From assembly GCA_902784785.1 (NCBI GenBank), contig CACZWF010000009.1, forward strand, positions 1-46,549: a DNA stretch of 46,549 nt. Direction: 5' to 3'. Within the stretch, counting starts at the first letter, position 1. Every line of letters starts with the position of its first letter. The stretch comes from an uncultured Bacteroidia bacterium. GTDB taxonomy: Bacteria; Bacteroidota; Bacteroidia; Bacteroidales; UBA932. The notes below the pieces were generated by a model, which saw nothing but the letters and a program-made list of their open reading frames with translations, was not told the origin of the DNA and ran no database searches. A program made the translations under genes and the position numbers. Positions 1 to 8,983 of the stretch are shown here, piece by piece.

Positions 1-180
1 ATTCTTCTCTTTTTTCGAATTCATCTACGAAATTAACTTTGGTAATTTCTTCGATGTTGTCCCAGATGTCTTTAGCAATTCTGAATCTTGCAAAGGTAAC
101 GTCCATGTAAGATTGTTGGTCGAATTTAGCCATTTCATCTAATTTAATATTAGCAACGCCGTCAACTATGTCAATTTCGG
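1..180 (-). CDS. Unrecognised AT-rich partial reading frame at left edge
   Basis: An open minus-strand frame runs off the left edge. It encodes about 60 residues rich in Asp, Glu, Ile and Lys, including the stretch [20 protein letters not shown]. Its codons are strongly A/T-ending, unlike every other gene in the window. I recognise no family. The frame stays open to about position 262 on the minus strand, but the AT-rich composition stops near 180, where a GC-richer plus-strand reading begins. It may be a gene fragment from a different genome joined here by rearrangement or misassembly. Confidence 0.3.
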
Positions 181-262
181 CATCTACCTGCCCGTAAGCG
201 CGACAATGGCCATCTTGGCGTTGCCGCTGATGGCCATTCTGTTCGTGAAGGGGAAGGCGTGA
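176..262 (+). CDS. C-terminal tail of a probable membrane protein (5' part missing)
   Basis: A plus-strand frame ends at the TGA at 260-262. Its last 28 or so residues form one hydrophobic helix ([18 protein letters not shown]) followed by a short basic tail, as at the end of a multi-pass inner-membrane transporter. No start is visible: the frame opens only at about position 143, and upstream of about 176 the composition is AT-rich and reads better on the other strand. The family cannot be assigned. The terminator at 293-319 lies just downstream, which fits a true gene end. Confidence 0.4.
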   Translation, partial: FGIYLPVSATMAILALPLMAILFVKGKA

Positions 263-292
263 GATTCGCTTGCTGCTTTCCCTTATGTTACA

Positions 293-319
293 AAAAAGCC
301 GGCTCGCGACCGGCTTTTT
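293..319. terminator. Bidirectional intrinsic terminator
   Basis: A perfect 10-bp inverted repeat, AAAAAGCCGG (293-302) and CCGGCTTTTT (310-319), encloses a 7-base loop. The A-run before it and the T-run after it let it work in both directions. It sits between the plus-strand membrane-protein tail (stop 262) and the minus-strand rubrerythrin (stop at 322). Confidence 0.85.
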
Positions 320-321
320 GA

Positions 322-870
322 TTATTTCTCGAAGAAACGTTTGTAGAGGCCTTGGAAGCCGGCGCCGTGGCGGGCTTCGTCTTTGGCCATCTCGTGGACG
401 GTGTCGTGGACGGCGTCGTAGCCGAGTTGTTTGGCGCGTTTGGCGATTTCCAATTTGCCTTCGCAGGCCCCGCATTCCGCTTCCATCCGTTTCTTGAGGT
501 TGGTCTTGGTATCCCAGACAATCTCACCGAGGAGTTCCGCGAATTTGCTGGCGTGCTCGGCCTCTTCCCACGCGTAGCGCTTGAAGGCTTCGGCAATCTC
601 GGGATAGCCCTCGCGGTCGGCCTGACGGCTCATCGCCAGATACATACCGACTTCACTGCATTCTCCGTTGAAATGATCTTTGAGTCCCTGGAGCACTTCG
701 GCATCCTCGACCTGACCGTCACCGAGTTTGTGTTCGCAAGCCCAAGCGAGTCCTTCGCTTTTGATTTCCGCGAATTTGCTGCCGGGAACGTGGCACTGGG
801 GGCATTCTGCGGGAGGATTCTCACCTTCGTACACATATCCGCAGACCATACATCTGAATCTCTTTTTCAT
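322..870 (-). CDS. Rubrerythrin with N-terminal rubredoxin domain (peroxide reductase)
   Basis: This is a 182-residue non-heme diiron protein that reduces hydrogen peroxide in the cytoplasm of anaerobes. The N-terminus is a rubredoxin-type Fe(Cys)4 site with C7-x2-C10 and C23-x2-C26. A four-helix ferritin-like domain follows, with diiron-ligand motifs around E70-x2-E73, EEAEH near residue 104, and a C-terminal DEARH motif. The domain order, rubredoxin first, is that of reverse rubrerythrins rather than the classical C-terminal rubredoxin arrangement. An extra CGAC pair lies in the ferritin-like domain. The gene stands alone between a bidirectional terminator and a Bacteroides-type promoter, so it is probably monocistronic. 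Confidence 0.93.
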   Translation of the reverse strand: MKKRFRCMVCGYVYEGENPPAECPQCHVPGSKFAEIKSEGLAWACEHKLGDGQVEDAEVLQGLKDHFNGECSEVGMYLAMSRQADREGYPEIAEAFKRYAWEEAEHASKFAELLGEIVWDTKTNLKKRMEAECGACEGKLEIAKRAKQLGYDAVHDTVHEMAKDEARHGAGFQGLYKRFFEK

Positions 871-898
871 AATTTTGAATTGTTAAAAATTGTTAATG

Positions 899-929
899 CA
901 AAGATACGCTATTTTTCCCATCTTCCAAC
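899..929 (-). promoter_or_regulatory. Bacteroides-type promoter for rubrerythrin
   Basis: On the minus strand GTTG (926-929) is followed after 19 bases by TATCTTTG (899-906). This matches the Bacteroides primary sigma consensus, TTG/TTTG near -33 and TAnnTTTG near -7. It lies about 30 bases upstream of the rubrerythrin start codon. Confidence 0.65.
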
Positions 930-956
930 CTCTGCTTGAAAAATTTTTCAATAAAA

Positions 957-987
957 TTTGCAAATCAAAAAAAACTTCGTACCTTTG
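957..987 (+). promoter_or_regulatory. Bacteroides-type promoter for tRNA-Gly
   Basis: TTTG (957-960), 19 bases, then TACCTTTG (980-987) is a full match to the Bacteroides sigma consensus. Transcription would start near 995 and leave a leader of about 115 nt before the tRNA, which would be removed by processing. No open frame of note lies in that leader. Confidence 0.7.
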
Positions 988-1108
988 CATCCGCTTTCCC
1001 CAAGAAAGCAAAGTTCATTAGAAGTCTGCGGAAAATTTGTGCAAGCCGAGTAGAGAGAATTTTTCTATCCCGAGGCGTCGCCGAATTTAGCGCGATTATT
1101 CTAAAATC

Positions 1109-1181
<73 letters not shown>

Positions 1182-1182
1182 C

Positions 1183-1217
1183 AAAAAGCACTTCAGCTAA
1201 CGCTGGGGTGCTTTTTT
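1183..1217 (+). terminator. Intrinsic terminator after tRNA-Gly
   Basis: GCACTTCAGC pairs with GCTGGGGTGC around a TAAC loop, with two G-T pairs in the middle, and is followed by a run of T. It starts two bases after the tRNA. Confidence 0.85.
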
Positions 1218-1328
1218 CGCGAAAAACGCTTGGCTCCGTCAAGTTTTTTTGAAAAATTATTCCGCCATGAGCGATGGTTTTTGCGTCTTCGTGGCGGATT
1301 AATTTGTGCTTATAAAGGTCAATTTTTA

Positions 1329-1359
1329 TTGGTTGTTTGATGAAAAAGAACTACATTTG
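1329..1359 (+). promoter_or_regulatory. Bacteroides-type promoter for the sulfatase-anSME pair
   Basis: TTGG (1329-1332), 19 bases, then TACATTTG (1352-1359) lies 27 bases upstream of the sulfatase ATG. The rest of the 1218-1386 gap shows nothing else that I can support. Confidence 0.65.
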
Positions 1360-1386
1360 AACGAAATGAACATGTATTAATGCGAT

Positions 1387-2703
1387 ATGAATTCTTCAAA
1401 ATTGAAATACTTAGGTGTTTTCGGTGCTATTGGCTTGACCCTGACATCTGAATCCTTGGCTGCCAAGCAGCCGAATATCTTGCTGATAATGACTGATCAG
1501 CAAAGCGGACAAGCCTTGAGTTGTAGTGGGGCACAATGGGTTGACACGCCGGCGATGGATCGTCTGGCAAGACATGGGGTTCGTTTTGAAAACGCTTATT
1601 GCACGTCTCCGCTCAGCGGCCCGTCGAGAAGCGCGCTTTTTACGGGGGCCTTCCCCGACAAAGCCGGGCTTATCAGAAACGGCACACCGCTTCCGGACTC
1701 GCTTTCGAGACGTACGCTCGGTAATCTTCTTTCTGAAGCCGGTTATGACTGCCTTTATGCAGGGAAATGGCATGCCCATGAACTTTCTATGCCTGAAGAC
1801 GGACGTTACGGATTTCGTTGTATATATGGGTTTAAGGATGAGGGACTTGCCGAGGCGGTAGTGAAAGAACTTCGTAAAAAACGAAAAGCCCCGTTTTTTA
1901 TGGTTGCTTCGTTTAATAATCCGCACAATATCTGCGAGTTTGCTCGCGAACAAGATCTTCCTGAAGGGAATCTTCCTCCCGCTGACACCAGCGCGTTTCC
2001 GCCTCTTCCCGAGAACTTCGAGCCCAATGCCGATGATGCGGATGTGCTGACAATGGAAAAGCAGCAGAATTATTCCTTGTATCCGACTGTCCGATATGAC
2101 GAGATGCAGTGGAGGCGTTACCGTTGGGCATATGCAAGGCTGGTTGAGAAGGTCGATGCGGAAATTGGAAAGATTGTAGATGAACTGGACCGGACTGATG
2201 CATGGCAGAATACGATCGTTATCTTTACCAGTGACCATGGTGATGGCATTGGGGCGCATCGATGGAACCAGAAATCGGCCCTTTATGAGGAAATTGTGAA
2301 TATTCCGCTCTCGGTCAGTGTCCCGGGCATCAAACCTGGCAAGCGTAATCAATTGGTATCCAATGGCGTAGACTTGTTTGCCAGCATTTGTGACTGGGCG
2401 CTCGGACATCAGGCCGGACAGGGGCAGTCTATTCGTCCTGTGATTGAACAGGATTCAGATGGACAGGAATATGTCGTTACAGAGACTGCTTTTGACAGAG
2501 GAACGACCAGAGGATGGATGTTGCGGACGAAGGAGTATAAATATGTTGTCTACGACAAGGGACCTTTTAGGGAACAACTGTTCCATATCGAGTCAGACCG
2601 TGGAGAGCAGCATAATCTCTCCTCTTTATCTGAATATCAGGAGGTGCTTGCCCAGCATCGCCGGTATCTGTCTTCGTGGAAGGAAAAGATCGGCGTTAAA
2701 TAG
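1387..2703 (+). CDS. Serine-type (S1 family) sulfatase, exported
   Basis: This 438-residue arylsulfatase-superfamily enzyme removes sulfate esters or sulfamates. It has an N-terminal signal peptide ending near the SLAA at residues 23-26, then the S1 core starting PNILLIMTDQQ with metal ligand D37. The active-site signature is S77-G-P79-S-R81, so the formylglycine would be made from Ser rather than Cys. Under anaerobic conditions this requires the radical SAM enzyme encoded 3 bp downstream. A second metal-site motif, TSDHGDG, lies near residue 285. Given the surrounding heparinases, the substrate is probably a sulfated unit of heparin or heparan sulfate. Which position it desulfates (2-O, 6-O, 3-O or N) cannot be read from the sequence. 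Confidence 0.9.
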   Translation: MNSSKLKYLGVFGAIGLTLTSESLAAKQPNILLIMTDQQSGQALSCSGAQWVDTPAMDRLARHGVRFENAYCTSPLSGPSRSALFTGAFPDKAGLIRNGTPLPDSLSRRTLGNLLSEAGYDCLYAGKWHAHELSMPEDGRYGFRCIYGFKDEGLAEAVVKELRKKRKAPFFMVASFNNPHNICEFAREQDLPEGNLPPADTSAFPPLPENFEPNADDADVLTMEKQQNYSLYPTVRYDEMQWRRYRWAYARLVEKVDAEIGKIVDELDRTDAWQNTIVIFTSDHGDGIGAHRWNQKSALYEEIVNIPLSVSVPGIKPGKRNQLVSNGVDLFASICDWALGHQAGQGQSIRPVIEQDSDGQEYVVTETAFDRGTTRGWMLRTKEYKYVVYDKGPFREQLFHIESDRGEQHNLSSLSEYQEVLAQHRRYLSSWKEKIGVK

Positions 2704-2706
2704 CCG

Positions 2707-3771
2707 ATGAGAGCCTTTAATCTGCTTGTCAAGCCCAACGGAGCCTCCTGCAATCTCCGGTGCAGGTACTGCTATTATCTTGATAAGTCAAAACTATATC
2801 CTGGCGTTAATGCCAGGATGGACAAGGCTATCCTGGAAGAAGTAGTAAAGCAGTTCATTCAGGGAAATGAAGCTCCAGAGGTTTTCTTTTACTGGCACGG
2901 CGGAGAACCACTTCTATGCGGAATGCATTTTTATCGGGCGGCTGTCGAACTGCAGCAAAAATATGCTGATGGAAAGATTGTCAATAATGTACTGCAAACC
3001 AATGGAACCCTGCTGAATGCGCAGTGGTGCGATTTCTTTGCGAAGGAGAACTTTTGGGTTGGAATCTCCCTTGACGGCCCTCCTGAAATTCATGACAGAT
3101 TCAGGCTTGATGTCGGTGCGCGTCCCAGTTTTAACCGCGTGATGACAGGGTTGCAGTTGCTCCGTGATCACGGGGTTGAATTCAATGTGCTCACTACTGT
3201 CAACAAAGCATCTGAGGGAAATGGAGAACGGGTTTATCGTTTTCTTAAATCTGTGGGATGTAAGTATATTCAGTTGATTCCCGTCGCGGATGGAACGCCC
3301 GAATCCGTATCCCCCGTTGAATATGGCCGCTTTCTATGTCATGTGTTCGACTGCTGGAAAAATGATGGTGACGTAGGACGTTATTATGTGGATGCAATCG
3401 ATTGTGCTTTAGCGGCCTGGTGCGGTTCTCAACCAGGTTCTTGCGTTTTTTCTCCCAGTTGTGGCACAAACCCTGTGGTTGAGTTCAACGGAGATGTCTA
3501 TTCTTGTGACCATTTTGTCAAACCGGCATTTTTTCTTGGAAATATCTCCTCGCAGAGCCTCGTGTCAATGATGGATTCTATTCAGCAGTATAGTTTTGGC
3601 CAGAATAAACGCGTAAGCTTGCCCCGGAAGTGTTTCAGTTGCCAGTTTTTGTTTGCCTGTAACGGAGGGTGCCCCAGATATCGCCAGACGCTTTGCGAGG
3701 GCTATCAATTATTCTATGCCCACATTAAACCCGATATGGATAAAATGCGGGATGTTTTAAAGCGCATTTGA
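2707..3771 (+). CDS. Anaerobic sulfatase-maturating enzyme (anSME, radical SAM/SPASM)
   Basis: This 354-residue cytoplasmic radical SAM enzyme oxidises the sulfatase active-site Ser or Cys to formylglycine before export. The radical SAM cluster motif is C15-x3-C19-x2-C22 (CNLRCRYC). The C-terminal half is a SPASM domain with cysteines in CVFSPSCG, YSCDHF and the CFSCQFLFACNGGCP group, which would hold two auxiliary 4Fe-4S clusters. It starts 4 nt after the sulfatase stop, so the two are probably translated together, and the neighbouring sulfatase is the obvious client. Its 3' end overlaps the convergent regulator gene by 15 bp. Confidence 0.92.
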   Translation: MRAFNLLVKPNGASCNLRCRYCYYLDKSKLYPGVNARMDKAILEEVVKQFIQGNEAPEVFFYWHGGEPLLCGMHFYRAAVELQQKYADGKIVNNVLQTNGTLLNAQWCDFFAKENFWVGISLDGPPEIHDRFRLDVGARPSFNRVMTGLQLLRDHGVEFNVLTTVNKASEGNGERVYRFLKSVGCKYIQLIPVADGTPESVSPVEYGRFLCHVFDCWKNDGDVGRYYVDAIDCALAAWCGSQPGSCVFSPSCGTNPVVEFNGDVYSCDHFVKPAFFLGNISSQSLVSMMDSIQQYSFGQNKRVSLPRKCFSCQFLFACNGGCPRYRQTLCEGYQLFYAHIKPDMDKMRDVLKRI

Positions 3772-6582
3772 CTTTCCGAACTCTTTGGGCGGGCAACCTG
3801 TATGTTTTTTAAAACTCGTTGCGAAGTACGCAGGTGATGAAAAACCGACCATGGTACTGATTTCTGAAACGGTATAGCGGCCTTCAAGAAGGAGGGACGA
3901 CGCTTTGTCAAAGCGGATTTTCCGTATAAAATCAGCCACGGTACCTCCGGTGGTTTCCTGTATCCGGGTGTATAGTTTGGAACGGCTCATGTACATTTGG
4001 CGGGCAAACTCGTCTGAAGAGAAGGCTTCATTATCAATATTGTTCTCTACCACCTGCCTCGCCCGGTGGAGAAACTCTTCGTCTGCTGAAACTTCTCCGT
4101 TTGAAACATTCGGGGAATGTCCGGAAAGCAGGCTTCTGGTTTTGTCGAGGTTCTCTTCCAGAAGTCGTATTTCCGTTTTTTGCGTGTGAATTTCTATCTT
4201 GGCGCGCAACAGGGCGACAACGAGGTTCGCAATAAATGCCAAGGCGGCGACGGACATAATAATCAGCAGGGCGCGAAACAACCAACTCTGCCACCAGCGC
4301 GGAAGTACACGGATGGCCATGGATACATTCCCGTCGCATATAACTCCATCGTTATTCTCGCTGCGGAGCAGCAGCGTGTAATTTCCCGGGGGCAGGTTCG
4401 TGAATGTTTCCTGATAGTTTGCGGTTCTGTGCCATTTATCGTCCAGTCCATCCAAACGATAGTAAAACATGTCTTCGCCAAAGGACAGCGGATTGACGAC
4501 TGACCAATGGATGACAAGCGGACCTTTATTGGATGATACACTTATTGAGACGCAGGCTCCCGATTCGTCGCGTTTCAATTCTCCGGAGCTTCTCGTGTCG
4601 ATCTCTGCTCCGGAAATGAAGGGTAGGGGAGAATAGGGATTGGAATACATGTCGTCAGGGTCAAAGCGGGTCAGTCCGCCCAATCCTCCGAAATAAATCA
4701 CTCCGTCAGAGGCGGCGCAAACAGCGCCGTCAACAAATTCGTTCTCAGTCGGCCTGTTGACAACCGTCACGGCCCTGGTCTCCGGTTTGAGACGGCATAT
4801 TTTCCTGCCAGAACAAAACCATAAAGAGCCATCTCCACTGAGCACTGAACGCACATTATTGTCGGGAAGTCCGTCTTCCAGCGTATAGAGGCGGGGTTTG
4901 GTTATTCCGGAATATTCTACCAATCCTTTGGATGAAGCAATCCATATTCTTTCGTCGCTATCCTGGATGATCTGATTTACATGAAAACCGGCTGCCCCTA
5001 CTGACGGGAATAATTCTGCCTGCGTGCGGACGCTTCCGTCGGGAGAAAGCCTGTAAAAACCTTCGTCAGTTCCAATCCATAGTCTTTCACTGCGGTCCTT
5101 GAATAAAACGGTAATCAGTCTTTTTCCTAATTCCGGTACTTGGGTAACTGCCGGATGGGAAGATATTTTTCCACTTCTGACGTCGAAAAGAAACAACCCT
5201 TCCAGTGAGCCCACGATCCATTGTCCGTCAGTCATTTCCAATAGGGAATAACATCCGTTCTTTATGGGTGCATGTTCATTGATGGCAAATCCGCGGACCT
5301 GGAGACGACGGGGATCAAGCCTCATGATTCCGCCCATGTGCATGCCAATGTAGAGACAGTCGTCGCTGCCTGGAACTATGCATTTTACGTTTCCGCTTAC
5401 AAGCGGAATGTCAGGATGATGTATGCTCCCATCCTGTGAAGAATAAATGAAAAGTCCGTCGTCATTTGTCCCCACCCAGATGTCGCAACTCGACGGGTCA
5501 GGGCACAAGCAGCTGACAAAACCATAGATTCCTTTTTGAGAAAGGGTTATTTCCCGTATCTGCTCATTCTGTTTGTTCCAATAATTCACTCCGCCGAACC
5601 ATGTGCCTATCCAAATCCCGTTCTGTGCGTCTGAATAAATGGCCCTTACGCTGTCGTGACTGAGCGAAAACGAATTACTGTCATGCCGGCACACTTTGAA
5701 AGTTCCTTCAAGATCATCGTAGACCGCAAGTCCATCATATGTGCCCACCCACAGACGGCCGTTTTTGTCAGTATGCAGAATGCGGACATAATCTGACGGC
5801 AGTGTTGATAAGCCGGAAAAGTGGCGAACAACATGAAAATGTGAGTCTGTGCGATACAGACCGTCTCCATAGGTCCCGATCCACCATCCGCCGTCCTGGG
5901 CAGGGGCAATAGCAGGTATGTCTTTTTCGCTGAAACCCGGAACAGGGCTGACGGCTCCAGATTGCAGAAGGAATAGTCCGGCGTCAGACCCAATCAGAAG
6001 CATGCCCTCAGTAGAATATGTGCTGCGCACAGCGGCTTCAGTCCCGAGAGAAATTTGCTCAAAGCGTTGTTCGGCAATATGAAACAGTAGAAGCCCATGG
6101 TCGGTAGAGAGTGCAAGTCCGTCGCCATACGCGGAAATGTGATTCACGCTGCCGTGAGAATGATCTCCGAAATTATCAAAAGATTCCTTTTGCGCGTCAA
6201 AACGGGAAAGACCGGAAGCCGTGCCTACCCATATTTGGCCGTAGGTGTCGGTGTAAAGGGCTCTGACTAATCCGTTGGAGAGGGATGTAGGATTGGTGAA
6301 ATCTGTTTTGTAGATCTTGACATCCCTGCCGTTATAAACATTAAGCCCATCTTGTGTGCCAAACCATAAGTTTCCCAGCCGATCCTGTGTGATAGAAAGG
6401 ACTGAGCTCTGCGAGAGACCTTGTGAAATCCCTATGTGGCGGAAGGTCGTCGGGGATGCCGCGCCTGATGGAATGCTCGAAATTGCGATAAATAGCGAGA
6501 GTGCAAGAAGCAACGGTCTGCGATGTTTGTGTTTTTTGGACAAAAATAGTATAAAATTGGAAAAATTCAAAATCGTATACAT
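3757..6582 (-). CDS. Membrane sensor-regulator: periplasmic propeller + Y_Y_Y + TM + AraC-type HTH, no kinase
   Basis: This 941-residue protein is built like a hybrid two-component system (HTCS) but lacks the signalling core. An N-terminal signal or anchor segment (about residues 20-42) is followed by many two-component-propeller repeats of the D-x-x-G-x-x-W-x-G-T type, for example RLGNLWFGTQDGL and YGQIWVGTASGL. A Y_Y_Y domain lies at about 695-755, one transmembrane helix at about 767-795, a short coiled coil at about 795-820, and an AraC/XylS DNA-binding domain at about 838-941. The histidine kinase, ATPase and receiver domains of a normal HTCS (about 1,300-1,400 residues) are absent, with no frameshift visible in the linker. 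It probably senses heparin or heparan-sulfate fragments and controls the divergent PL21 gene cluster. The only early ATG is used as start. Convergent with anSME, overlapping 15 bp. Confidence 0.88.
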   Translation of the reverse strand: MYTILNFSNFILFLSKKHKHRRPLLLALSLFIAISSIPSGAASPTTFRHIGISQGLSQSSVLSITQDRLGNLWFGTQDGLNVYNGRDVKIYKTDFTNPTSLSNGLVRALYTDTYGQIWVGTASGLSRFDAQKESFDNFGDHSHGSVNHISAYGDGLALSTDHGLLLFHIAEQRFEQISLGTEAAVRSTYSTEGMLLIGSDAGLFLLQSGAVSPVPGFSEKDIPAIAPAQDGGWWIGTYGDGLYRTDSHFHVVRHFSGLSTLPSDYVRILHTDKNGRLWVGTYDGLAVYDDLEGTFKVCRHDSNSFSLSHDSVRAIYSDAQNGIWIGTWFGGVNYWNKQNEQIREITLSQKGIYGFVSCLCPDPSSCDIWVGTNDDGLFIYSSQDGSIHHPDIPLVSGNVKCIVPGSDDCLYIGMHMGGIMRLDPRRLQVRGFAINEHAPIKNGCYSLLEMTDGQWIVGSLEGLFLFDVRSGKISSHPAVTQVPELGKRLITVLFKDRSERLWIGTDEGFYRLSPDGSVRTQAELFPSVGAAGFHVNQIIQDSDERIWIASSKGLVEYSGITKPRLYTLEDGLPDNNVRSVLSGDGSLWFCSGRKICRLKPETRAVTVVNRPTENEFVDGAVCAASDGVIYFGGLGGLTRFDPDDMYSNPYSPLPFISGAEIDTRSSGELKRDESGACVSISVSSNKGPLVIHWSVVNPLSFGEDMFYYRLDGLDDKWHRTANYQETFTNLPPGNYTLLLRSENNDGVICDGNVSMAIRVLPRWWQSWLFRALLIIMSVAALAFIANLVVALLRAKIEIHTQKTEIRLLEENLDKTRSLLSGHSPNVSNGEVSADEEFLHRARQVVENNIDNEAFSSDEFARQMYMSRSKLYTRIQETTGGTVADFIRKIRFDKASSLLLEGRYTVSEISTMVGFSSPAYFATSFKKHTGCPPKEFGKSNAL

Positions 6583-6658
6583 GAAATCAAAACTATTTCA
6601 AACGCGAATTGATAATTGTATTTCTATAAAGTGCGATATTTGCAATGTGATGAATCGT
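6583..6658. promoter_or_regulatory. Divergent control region between regulator and lyase operon
   Basis: This 76-bp AT-rich gap separates the regulator from the PL21 gene. On the minus strand TAGTTTTG (6588-6595) fits the TAnnTTTG box, and on the plus strand GATATTTG (6635-6642) fits at 7 of 8 positions. Neither has a convincing TTTG box at 19 bp, and both are so close to the start codons that leaders would be very short. A regulator-dependent promoter that lacks a good upstream box would look like this. Confidence 0.35.
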
Positions 6659-8983
6659 ATGAAAATTATAACGTTTAAGTATGCCCTGGCCGGAGCAATC
6701 ATTCTTTGTTCTGTTGCGAGTTTTGACTCGTTGGCATCTTCCTTTCAGCAAGAAGAAAGCAAGCCTTCCTTGACTCCTGTCAAAATTCCTGAACCGCCGA
6801 AAGACCATCCCAGACTTTATCTCCAGCAGGATGATATTCCCGGCTTGAAAGCCAGGATTGAAAGTCCTGATGGCCAGAAAATAATCAGGGCGATGAAGAA
6901 GGCTGCCGTCCCGCGTACTCCCGAGGAAGAGGCAAAAGAGGACAAAAGCGGATACCGCTATTATATGCGTATGCGCGGGCTGACCTCGCAGGCGCAGCTG
7001 GATGCGATCGATTATCTTGTCTACGATGATCGGACGGCCGGGCGCCGGGCCATCGAGGGAATGCTGGATTCGCTCAAGCGCACCCACTACGGAACGCGTC
7101 ACGACATGTCCCGCGCCAGTGGTCTTATGCTGATGGTAGGCGGTCTGGTATATGACTGGTGTTATCCGCTTCTTACCCAAAATGAGAAAAAGGAATTCTG
7201 CGATGAATTTGTCCGCATTGCCGGGACGATGGAATGTCGATATCCACCTCTCAGGAACGAATACATGGCCGGGCACGGTTCTGAATGGATGATTCTCCGG
7301 GACATGCTTTCTGCCGGCATTGCTGTTTATGATGAATACCCGGACATGTTCAATTACGTCAGGGAAACGCTTGAAGAAGAATACATTCCCATCCGGAATT
7401 ATATTTACAAGGGACGGAATTACCATCAGGGAACCAATTATGGCAATGTGCGACTGACCTGTGATTTTCTCTCCATGTGGATCCTGGACCGTATGGGCGC
7501 GAGGAATCTTTATACGCCGGACATGAAGTATGTCATGTATGATTATATCTACCGTCGGAGACCGGACGGAATGGTCCTTCCCGCAGGAGATGTCAATCAC
7601 AACCGTTCTTATAAGGACGTATATCCCATACCGATGATGCTGGCTTCATCCTACTTCAAGGATCCCTACCTTGCAGGAGAATGGGAACTGAAGCCGTCCG
7701 TCGAGCCGCACTGCCTTATTTTCAACCTTCTCTGGCGAGATTTCTCGCTTCAAGGGCGTTCGCCGGAAGGACTTCCGCTGACCAGTTACAGTCCTTCCCC
7801 CTTCGGCTGGATGATAGCCCGCACAGGTTGGGGGGACGACAGCGTTATCGCGGAAATGAAGGTGAACGAACAGTTTTTCGGCAACCATCAGCACCAGGAC
7901 GGAGGATCCTTCCAGATTTACTACAAAGGGCCGCTTGCCATAGATTCCGGTATATACCAGAGCATGCAAGGAGGATATAATTCCCCGAACAACAAGAATT
8001 ACACGAAACGCACCATCGCGCACAATTCGCTGCTGATTTATGACCCGGAGGAAGTGTTCGAATGCTGGCATTACGGAGGCGAAGACCATACGAAAACGGC
8101 GGCCAATGACGGAGGACAGCGCTTGAACGGAGCCGGGTGGAACACGTGCCGCACATTCGAGGACCTGATCAGTGACGAGTATACCGTCGGAAAGACCTTG
8201 GCCCATACATTCGGCCCGTCTGAGAAGCGGCCCGTTTTCAGCTACCTCAAAGGGGATATTACCATGGCTTACAGCAAGAAAGTCAAGGATGTGAGGCGTT
8301 CTTTCGTATTCTTCAATCTGAAGGATAAGACTGTTCCGGCGGCGATGATTGTTTATGACCATGTTGAATCATCCAATCCGTCTTTCAAAAAGACATGGCT
8401 TTTCCATAGCATAGAGGAACCGGAATTAGACGACCTTGGCTTCTGTGTACGACGTACGGCCAACGGAGATAGCGGCATGCTGCGTTGCGAGAGCCTTTTG
8501 CCTAAAGGACGCGTTGTAGGTAAAATCGGCGGTCCCGGCAGGGAGTTCATGGTAGACGGCGTCAATTACCCGGCCGATCCGCAGCCTCACCGTCCCGACG
8601 TGGCGGGAGAAAGAGGGGCCTGGCGGGTGGAAGTGTCTCCTGGCTCGGAATCGGCAGAGGACTGTTTCCTGCATGTGATGCAGGTCGCTGACAATACATG
8701 CACTTCTTTCAGGGAAGTGTTTGAAATCGATGGCGAGAATGTATCAGGAGCCATTGTGGCGGGGCATGGCGCGCTGTTCCATAAGCAGTCGGGCACTCAT
8801 AAAGACAGTTTCAGTTTTATGCTCCCATGCGGATGCGAACTTTTGGTTACTGACTTGGAGCCGGGGAAGTGGACGGTCAGTCGGGATGGCAAAACGGTTC
8901 AGAAAAATGCAAGAATTGAAGCCGGCAACGGAACGCTTTGGCTGCGCGCCGATGCCGGAACATATACTTTTACCAGAAAATGA
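6659..8983 (+). CDS. Heparinase II, PL21 heparin/heparan-sulfate lyase
   Basis: This 774-residue lyase cleaves heparin and heparan sulfate by beta-elimination, leaving unsaturated uronic acids. From memory it aligns almost end to end with Pedobacter heparinus heparinase II (772 residues), sharing for example GWMIARTGWG, KVNEQFFGNHQHQD and TIAHNSLLIYDPEE. The catalytic and substrate residues known for that enzyme (H202, E205, Y257, N405, H406) correspond to H206 and E209 (AGHGSEW), Y261 (NYHQGTNY), N409 and H410. A signal peptide (MKIITFKYALAG...) decides the start at 6659. ATG 6650 is possible, while the longer upstream frame overlaps the divergent regulator and is rejected. It is first in the operon, and its stop overlaps the GH88 start as ATGA. 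Confidence 0.95.
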   Translation: MKIITFKYALAGAIILCSVASFDSLASSFQQEESKPSLTPVKIPEPPKDHPRLYLQQDDIPGLKARIESPDGQKIIRAMKKAAVPRTPEEEAKEDKSGYRYYMRMRGLTSQAQLDAIDYLVYDDRTAGRRAIEGMLDSLKRTHYGTRHDMSRASGLMLMVGGLVYDWCYPLLTQNEKKEFCDEFVRIAGTMECRYPPLRNEYMAGHGSEWMILRDMLSAGIAVYDEYPDMFNYVRETLEEEYIPIRNYIYKGRNYHQGTNYGNVRLTCDFLSMWILDRMGARNLYTPDMKYVMYDYIYRRRPDGMVLPAGDVNHNRSYKDVYPIPMMLASSYFKDPYLAGEWELKPSVEPHCLIFNLLWRDFSLQGRSPEGLPLTSYSPSPFGWMIARTGWGDDSVIAEMKVNEQFFGNHQHQDGGSFQIYYKGPLAIDSGIYQSMQGGYNSPNNKNYTKRTIAHNSLLIYDPEEVFECWHYGGEDHTKTAANDGGQRLNGAGWNTCRTFEDLISDEYTVGKTLAHTFGPSEKRPVFSYLKGDITMAYSKKVKDVRRSFVFFNLKDKTVPAAMIVYDHVESSNPSFKKTWLFHSIEEPELDDLGFCVRRTANGDSGMLRCESLLPKGRVVGKIGGPGREFMVDGVNYPADPQPHRPDVAGERGAWRVEVSPGSESAEDCFLHVMQVADNTCTSFREVFEIDGENVSGAIVAGHGALFHKQSGTHKDSFSFMLPCGCELLVTDLEPGKWTVSRDGKTVQKNARIEAGNGTLWLRADAGTYTFTRK

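Noticed and set aside
6356..6658. N-terminal extension of the PL21 frame by about 100 codons
   Set aside because: It overlaps the divergent regulator gene, has no family similarity, and the signal peptide begins at 6659.
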